Below are positions 15,823 through 19,444 of a DNA stretch of 19,444 bases, in pieces (within the stretch, counting starts at the first letter, position 1; each line of letters starts with the position of its first letter). Origin of the DNA: Hyphomicrobiales bacterium (GTDB lineage Bacteria > Pseudomonadota > Alphaproteobacteria > Rhizobiales > Xanthobacteraceae); contig JAKFYO010000376.1 in assembly GCA_021730825.1 (NCBI GenBank), positions 1-19,444 on the forward strand, given 5' to 3'. Below the pieces are notes generated by a model. It was not told where the DNA came from. It was given only the letters and a program-made list of their open reading frames with translations, and did no database searches. The position numbers were made by a program, and so were the translations under genes.

Positions 15823-16809
15823 ATGACGCTTCATACGCGCATCCGCACCATTCTCGGCGTCTTTGCGATCGCATTCGCAGTCGCCTTCGTGACGCCTGCC
15901 ACGGCACAGTCGGTCAACCCGCAACAGCAATCCGTGAAGGAAGACCAGCTCTTGCGGGAACTGAACAAGATCACCGGCCGCTGCACACTGCCGAACCAGA
16001 CCGCCTGCACGATTGAGCAGCCGGTCGGCCGCGATTGGCGTGAATTCCATCAGGTGACGTTGCGCTGGATCGCTGCGATCTCAATCGTCGGCGTACTCGC
16101 CTTGCTCGTGGTCTTCTATCTCACGCGCGGCATGGTGAAGATCGAAAGCGGCCGCTCCGGCCGTACGGTCACTCGCTTCAACGGCTATGAGCGCTTTGTG
16201 CACTGGATGACGGCGACCTGTTTCATCATCCTTGCGCTTTCCGGTCTCAACATCACGTTCGGCAAGGCGCTGCTGCTGCCGATCATGAGCCCGGAAGCCT
16301 TCACGGCAATCTCGCAGTGGGGCAAGTATTTCCATAATTACCTGAGCTTCCCGTTCACCATCGGTACCGTCATGATTTTCCTGATGTGGATCGGCGGAAA
16401 TATCCCGAACAAGACCGACGTCGAATGGGTGAAGCGCGGCGGCGGTATCGTCGGCAAGGATCACCCGCCGGCATACCGCTTCAACGGCGGCCAGAAGATG
16501 ATCTACTGGATCGTCGTGCTTGGTGGTGCCGCGGTCGCGATCTCGGGCTACATCCTGATGTTCCCGTTCTACGGCACGACCGTCAGCGGCGTACAGCTCG
16601 CGCAGATCGTCCATGGTATCGTAGCGGCGCTCTTTATCGCTGCCATGCTTGGCCATATCTATATCGGCACGATCGGTATGGAAGGCGCCTTCGAGGCGAT
16701 GGGCTCGGGTGAGGTTGATGTGAACTGGGCCAAGGAGCATCACAAGCTTTGGCTCGAAGAAGAAATGGGCAAGGGAAGTTCCCGCGCCAAGGCGCAGCCA
16801 GCCGAATAG
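15823..16809 (+). CDS. fdoI: Formate dehydrogenase cytochrome b (gamma) subunit
   Basis: Membrane cytochrome b subunit that takes electrons from FdoH and reduces quinone; 328 residues. The core (about 120-290) matches FdnI/FdoI, with probable haem ligands His127 (FVHWM), His171 (KYFHNY), His264 (IVHGI) and His278 (LGHIYIG). Predicted helices lie near 82-101, 128-147, 176-195, 226-247 and 258-284. Compared with the about 217-residue E. coli protein it has a long N-terminal extension: a signal peptide ending ATAQ (about 29) and a periplasmic segment with Cys54 and Cys62 before an extra helix. ATG 15823 follows GGGAGTAGAAG; the frame opens upstream to 15742, but the signal peptide fixes the start. 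The small peptide gene follows after 33 bases. Confidence 0.93.
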   Translation: MTLHTRIRTILGVFAIAFAVAFVTPATAQSVNPQQQSVKEDQLLRELNKITGRCTLPNQTACTIEQPVGRDWREFHQVTLRWIAAISIVGVLALLVVFYLTRGMVKIESGRSGRTVTRFNGYERFVHWMTATCFIILALSGLNITFGKALLLPIMSPEAFTAISQWGKYFHNYLSFPFTIGTVMIFLMWIGGNIPNKTDVEWVKRGGGIVGKDHPPAYRFNGGQKMIYWIVVLGGAAVAISGYILMFPFYGTTVSGVQLAQIVHGIVAALFIAAMLGHIYIGTIGMEGAFEAMGSGEVDVNWAKEHHKLWLEEEMGKGSSRAKAQPAE

Positions 16810-16842
16810 CCAGCGCGCCGAAAATAAGTCTGGAGGGGTAAA

Positions 16843-16962
16843 ATGAAGAGTTTTCTGCTTGCTTGCGTTGCCGCCGTCGGCATCGCGCTTTGCTCTTGGG
16901 CGGTGCTGAACACCGTGCAGTTGCCGGCCGAGTCTTATACGGGCACCGGCGTTCGCCTCTAA
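16843..16962 (+). CDS. 39-residue single-helix membrane peptide at the end of the fdo operon
   Basis: A short reading frame, ATG 16843 to TAA 16962, encodes 39 residues beginning MKSFLLACVAAVGIALC, with one hydrophobic helix (about residues 3-22) and a polar end reading AESYTGTGVRL. A good ribosome site, GGAGGGG, lies five bases before the ATG, and it lies 33 bases after fdoI and just before the operon terminator. I recall similar tiny membrane proteins in Rhizobiales genomes but cannot name a family. A role as an accessory helix of the FdoGHI complex is plausible from position; an uncleaved or cleaved secretion signal with a short mature tail is the alternative. Confidence 0.75.
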   Translation: MKSFLLACVAAVGIALCSWAVLNTVQLPAESYTGTGVRL

Positions 16963-16982
16963 GCGAGAGCATTCGCCAAACA

Positions 16983-17016
16983 AAAACGCCCGGCTCTCGC
17001 CGGGCGTTTTCTTTTT
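16983..17016. terminator. Strong bidirectional intrinsic terminator
   Basis: AAAACGCCCGGC (16983-16994) and GCCGGGCGTTTT (16999-17010) form a perfect 12-base stem with a TCTC loop. TTTTCTTTTT follows on the plus strand and a run of T follows on the minus strand. It ends the fdo operon from the left and tupBCA from the right, the tupA stop being 16 bases away. Confidence 0.92.
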
Positions 17017-17031
17017 CGCGGGCTGTGGCGG

Positions 17032-17868
17032 TTAGGCGCCTGGCACCGACGCATTCGGGAAGAACAACTGATCGCCGTTGATCTTGTAATCGGAGATCGC
17101 CTTCTGACCCTGCGGCGAGATCAGCCAGTCGATGAAGCTTTGCGCGAGATCTTTCTTGACGTGCGCATGCTTCGCAGGATTGACCAACATCACGCCGTAC
17201 TGGTTGAAGAGCCGCTTGTCGCCTTCGACCGAAATCACGAGGTCGCCCCGGTTCTTGAAGGAGAGCCAGGTGCCGCGGTCGGCAAGCACATAGGCATTAG
17301 AAGCGGAAGCCGCATTTAGAGCCGCGCCCATGCCCTGGCCGATGTCGCGATACCAGGGGCCTTTGTCGGCACCGATATCGACGCCAGCAACTTTCCAGAG
17401 ATTGAGTTCGGCGGAGTGGGTGCCCGACTTATCGCCGCGCGAGATAAACACCGCGCCAGCGTTCTTGATCTTCACGAGCGCAGCCGCGATGTCCTTGGTG
17501 CCGTTTATTTTCGCGGGGTCGCCCTTCGGTCCGATCAGCACGAAGTCGTTATACATGACCGGCGAACGCTTTACGCCGAAACCGTCAGCCACGAACTTCT
17601 CTTCCTGTGATTTCGCATGCACGAACACGACATCGGCGTCTCCACGGCGGCCAGTGTCTAGCGCCTGTCCGGTGCCCTGTGAGATGACGCGCACATCGAT
17701 GCCCGTCTTCGCCTTGAACAGCGGCAAGATGTGGCCGAATAATCCAGAGTCCTGTGTCGAGGTGGTCGAAGCGACTACGATCGATTTGTCCTGCGCAACC
17801 ACGCTCTGGCCGAGCGTAAGCGCGAGCGCGGCAGCGCCGAGCACGAATGCATGTTTAAGCTTGAACAT
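17032..17868 (-). CDS. tupA: Tungstate ABC transporter substrate-binding protein
   Basis: A 278-residue periplasmic binding protein. Residues 1-25 are a signal peptide (hydrophobic AAALALTLG, cleavage near VVA-QDK). The oxyanion-binding motif STTST (34-38) in VASTTSTQDSGLF is typical of TupA, and FISRGDKSGTH (141-151) contributes another conserved binding loop, including Arg144. TupA proteins prefer tungstate over molybdate very strongly, which distinguishes them from ModA; the assignment here is by motif and gene order. GGAGGAA lies just before ATG 17868. It is the last gene of tupBCA, ending just before the shared terminator. It would supply W for formate dehydrogenases encoded on both sides of the window. 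Confidence 0.92.
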   Translation of the reverse strand: MFKLKHAFVLGAAALALTLGQSVVAQDKSIVVASTTSTQDSGLFGHILPLFKAKTGIDVRVISQGTGQALDTGRRGDADVVFVHAKSQEEKFVADGFGVKRSPVMYNDFVLIGPKGDPAKINGTKDIAAALVKIKNAGAVFISRGDKSGTHSAELNLWKVAGVDIGADKGPWYRDIGQGMGAALNAASASNAYVLADRGTWLSFKNRGDLVISVEGDKRLFNQYGVMLVNPAKHAHVKKDLAQSFIDWLISPQGQKAISDYKINGDQLFFPNASVPGA

Positions 17869-17885
17869 CAGTTCCTCCCTTTTTT

Positions 17886-18608
17886 TCAGATCAACAGGTC
17901 GCCCGCCTGAAAACGGCGAGCCTCTTCAGTCTTGGGCTGTTTGAAGAAAGTTTCGGCTGGCGAATGCTCGATGATCTTGCCGCGATGAAGCAGGATCACG
18001 TCGCCGGCGAGGCGCCGCGCTGTACCGAGATCGTGCGTCGAAATTACGATTTTGACACCGCGGCCGGCGACCGCACGCAACACATCCTCGACGGATTTCG
18101 CGGCAGCCGGATCAAGACTTGCCGTTGGCTCGTCGAGAAACAGGATTTCCGGGTCGCGTGCGAGCGCACGCGCAAGAGCGAGACGCTGCTGTTCGCCGCC
18201 GGATAAGCGGCGGGCAGGCCGCTCCTCGAATCCGGAAAGACCAACAAGTGCGAGTAGCTCTGAAATTCTTTGCTTGCGCGCTGCACGCGGCGTCTTCGCC
18301 GAGGCGAGGGCGTAGTCGACATTGCTTGCGGCAGAGCGCATCAACATTACCGGCCGTTGAAAAAGAAATGCACGGCGGGTCGGAGCGGTTTGCGCACGGC
18401 CGCCCCATGTTATGCGGCCATGGAGCGGGACAAGCAGCCCCATGCCCATGCGCAAGAGAGTGGTCTTGCCGGCGCCGTTGGGCCCGACGACGGCTGTGGG
18501 CGCGCCACCGGAGATAGTAAGCGATTCAATTTCGAGAATGCGCCGGTTACCGGCCTCGTATTGAAGCCGCTCGAAGTGAAGCGGCAGCTCGCTATCTGGG
18601 GCGCGCAT
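17886..18608 (-). CDS. tupC: Tungstate ABC transporter ATP-binding protein
   Basis: A 240-residue ABC ATPase driving tungstate uptake. Walker A is GPNGAGKTT (42-50), the Q loop FLFQRP, the signature LSGGEQQR, Walker B ILFLDEP and the switch histidine THD. There is no C-terminal TOBE/molybdate-binding domain of the ModC type, in line with TupC length. The ATG at 18608 shares its A with the end of the tupB TGA (TGATG), implying translational coupling. The tupA start lies 17 bases downstream of its stop. Confidence 0.92.
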   Translation of the reverse strand: MRAPDSELPLHFERLQYEAGNRRILEIESLTISGGAPTAVVGPNGAGKTTLLRMGMGLLVPLHGRITWGGRAQTAPTRRAFLFQRPVMLMRSAASNVDYALASAKTPRAARKQRISELLALVGLSGFEERPARRLSGGEQQRLALARALARDPEILFLDEPTASLDPAAAKSVEDVLRAVAGRGVKIVISTHDLGTARRLAGDVILLHRGKIIEHSPAETFFKQPKTEEARRFQAGDLLI

Positions 18609-19300
18609 CAGTTTGCCCCGGCCAGTCGCTCGCCGGTCCGCCGCACGGTCCAGGCGAGTGCGTTAATCGCGACAACGATGAGCAGCAGTACCGCACCAAG
18701 TCCGATGGCGAGCGGCAGATCGCCTTTGGAAGTTTCCAGCGCGATCGCGGTTGTCATCGTGCGTGTAAAGCCGTCGATATTGCCGCCGACGATGATCACG
18801 GCGCCAACTTCGGCGGACGCACGGCCGAAACCCGCGAGCAGGGCGGTAAGCAGGCTGAAGCGGCCATCCCACAGGAGCGTGGCGACGCTACCGGTGGTGC
18901 TGACATCCATCGCCGCCAGCTCGTCGCGGTATTGCACCCAGAGGTCGGCGATCGTCTGCCGCGCGAGTGCCGCGATGATCGGCGTGATCAGGATCGCCTG
19001 GGCGATGATCATGGCGCGCGGCGTGAATAGAATGCCGAAAGAGCCGAGCGGCCCCGAGCGCGACAGCAACAGAAAGACCGCGAGCCCAACCACCACCGGC
19101 GGCATTCCCATCAGCGCATTCACGATGACAATGACGGCGCCGCGGCCCGGAAATTCCTTGAGCGCCAAAAGTGCGCCCAGCGGCAGACCCACGAGTGCGG
19201 CGATCAAGGTCGCGCTCAGGCTTACATAAAGAGAGAGGACGATAATGCGGTAGAGAGCGGGGTCGCCGGTAACAAGCATCCAGAATGCAGATGAAAACAC
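18608..19300 (-). CDS. tupB: Tungstate ABC transporter permease
   Basis: A 230-residue inner-membrane permease with five or six hydrophobic helices. The region GFGRASAEVGAVIIVGGNI, near residues 149-167, corresponds to the cytoplasmic coupling loop and following helix typical of TupB/ModB. I chose GTG 19300 because GAGGGG lies eight bases upstream and the protein then begins MFSSAFWMLVTGDP as in the family. The frame is open to TTG 19348, but that start would lie inside the promoter/operator. First gene of tupBCA; its stop overlaps the tupC start by one base. Confidence 0.9.
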   Translation of the reverse strand: MFSSAFWMLVTGDPALYRIIVLSLYVSLSATLIAALVGLPLGALLALKEFPGRGAVIVIVNALMGMPPVVVGLAVFLLLSRSGPLGSFGILFTPRAMIIAQAILITPIIAALARQTIADLWVQYRDELAAMDVSTTGSVATLLWDGRFSLLTALLAGFGRASAEVGAVIIVGGNIDGFTRTMTTAIALETSKGDLPLAIGLGAVLLLIVVAINALAWTVRRTGERLAGAN

Positions 19301-19321
19301 GATCTCTACCCCTCTGATTTT

Positions 19322-19379
19322 GATTGCATTTATAACGGGATAGGTCAATTATACGGAGAATATGCAGATAAATGCAGTC
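19322..19379. promoter_or_regulatory. Divergent tup promoter with candidate operator
   Basis: GATTGCATTTAT (19322-19333) and ATAAATGCAGTC (19368-19379) form an inverted repeat matching at 11 of 12 positions with 34 bases between. Between them lies a perfect minus-strand -10 box TATAAT (19353-19348) that would drive tupB; the right arm falls in the -35 region. ATGCAG also occurs twice, ten bases apart (19362 and 19372), one helical turn. The gap is clearly more AT-rich than its surroundings. This is a good candidate binding site for the regulator encoded at 19388 or another metal-responsive factor. Confidence 0.55.
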
Positions 19380-19387
19380 GTGTTCAT

Positions 19388-19444
19388 ATGGCTGAGTTGC
19401 TGACGACCGAGGAAGCGGCCGGCTATCTCCGGCTATCCGAGCGC
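19388..19444 (+). CDS. Excisionase-like helix-turn-helix regulator, N-terminus only
   Basis: Only 19 residues are inside the window: MAELLTTEEAAGYLRLSER. This is the start of an HTH_17/MerR-like helix-turn-helix (LLTTEEAAGYLRLSER). In Alphaproteobacteria and related bacteria such a domain, divergent from tupABC, is often followed by a periplasmic-binding-protein-like domain that senses molybdate or tungstate; the rest of this protein cannot be seen. No clear ribosome site precedes ATG 19388. The proposed role is control of the tup operon through the intervening inverted repeat. Confidence 0.7.
   Translation, partial: MAELLTTEEAAGYLRLSER

Noticed and set aside
13489..16050. 853-codon open frame on the minus strand opposite fdoG, fdoH and fdoI
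   Set aside because: It is antisense to three clearly homologous genes and runs across their gaps; GC-rich codon bias keeps this phase free of stops. The translation is Arg/Asp/His/Val-rich with no recognisable domain.
19321..19353. ModE-type molybdate box in the tup promoter
   Set aside because: TATAACG resembles one half-site but the second half at the required spacing is absent; the TGCATTTAT inverted repeat explains the region better.
19362..19403. Short leader peptide frame (ATG 19362, 13 codons) with GGAG before it
   Set aside because: Short, spacing is poor, and it overlaps the regulator start out of frame; there is no attenuator-like structure after it.
1..19444. Mobile elements, CRISPR arrays, tRNA or rRNA genes, phage genes
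   Set aside because: No transposase or integrase frame, no spaced repeat array and no tRNA-like fold was seen while reading; the window looks like a stable metabolic island.

Overview
The window reads as a GC-rich alphaproteobacterial chromosome segment, most likely Hyphomicrobiales (a Bradyrhizobium/Xanthobacter/Methylobacterium-type relative). The reasons are the gene content, the codon bias with long antisense open frames, and the particular pairing of a two-subunit soluble formate dehydrogenase with a Tat-exported one. I saw no insertion sequence, CRISPR array, tRNA, rRNA or phage gene. Almost everything concerns formate oxidation and the metal it needs.

Region 1 (1-3951, minus strand) is a cytoplasmic NAD-dependent formate dehydrogenase. 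The beta subunit is a NuoE+NuoF fusion, followed 4 bases later by the alpha subunit, which runs off the left edge. The two-subunit build matches the tungsten enzyme FDH1 of Methylobacterium. Region 2 (4057-5349, plus) is an exported WD40 propeller ending in a c-type cytochrome domain. Its stop lies 5 bases from that of the convergent gene of region 3 (5355-7382, minus), a large multi-[4Fe-4S] protein with a separate C-terminal CxxC...CxxC pair.

Region 4 (7500-10990, plus) is a five-gene operon in which every junction is a 4-base stop/start overlap (TTGA, ATGA, ATGA, GTGA). It encodes a degenerate biotin/lipoate-ligase-like protein, then DUF6505, DUF6352, DUF3305 and DUF3306 family proteins. 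None has an established function that I know of, yet they sit directly between formate dehydrogenase genes. Region 5 (11148-16962, plus) is the exported respiratory formate dehydrogenase operon: a helix-turn-helix/TorD-chaperone fusion, a 66-residue Tat-signal protein, catalytic FdoG (Cys rather than selenocysteine), ferredoxin-like FdoH, cytochrome b FdoI, and a 39-residue single-helix membrane peptide. A strong bidirectional terminator follows.

Region 6 (17032-19300, minus) is a tungstate ABC transporter operon, tupBCA. A divergent gene at the right edge begins with an excisionase-like helix-turn-helix and is probably its regulator. The AT-rich gap between them holds a 12-base inverted repeat (11/12) that brackets a TATAAT box.

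Working model: TupBCA imports tungstate (or molybdate) for the two formate dehydrogenases. The TorD fusion guards folding and cofactor loading of FdoG and may report this to transcription. The polyferredoxin and the coupled DUF operon look like an undescribed maturation or electron-transfer module dedicated to the exported enzyme. The module, the HTH-TorD fusion and the 39-residue peptide are the best leads for new biology here.
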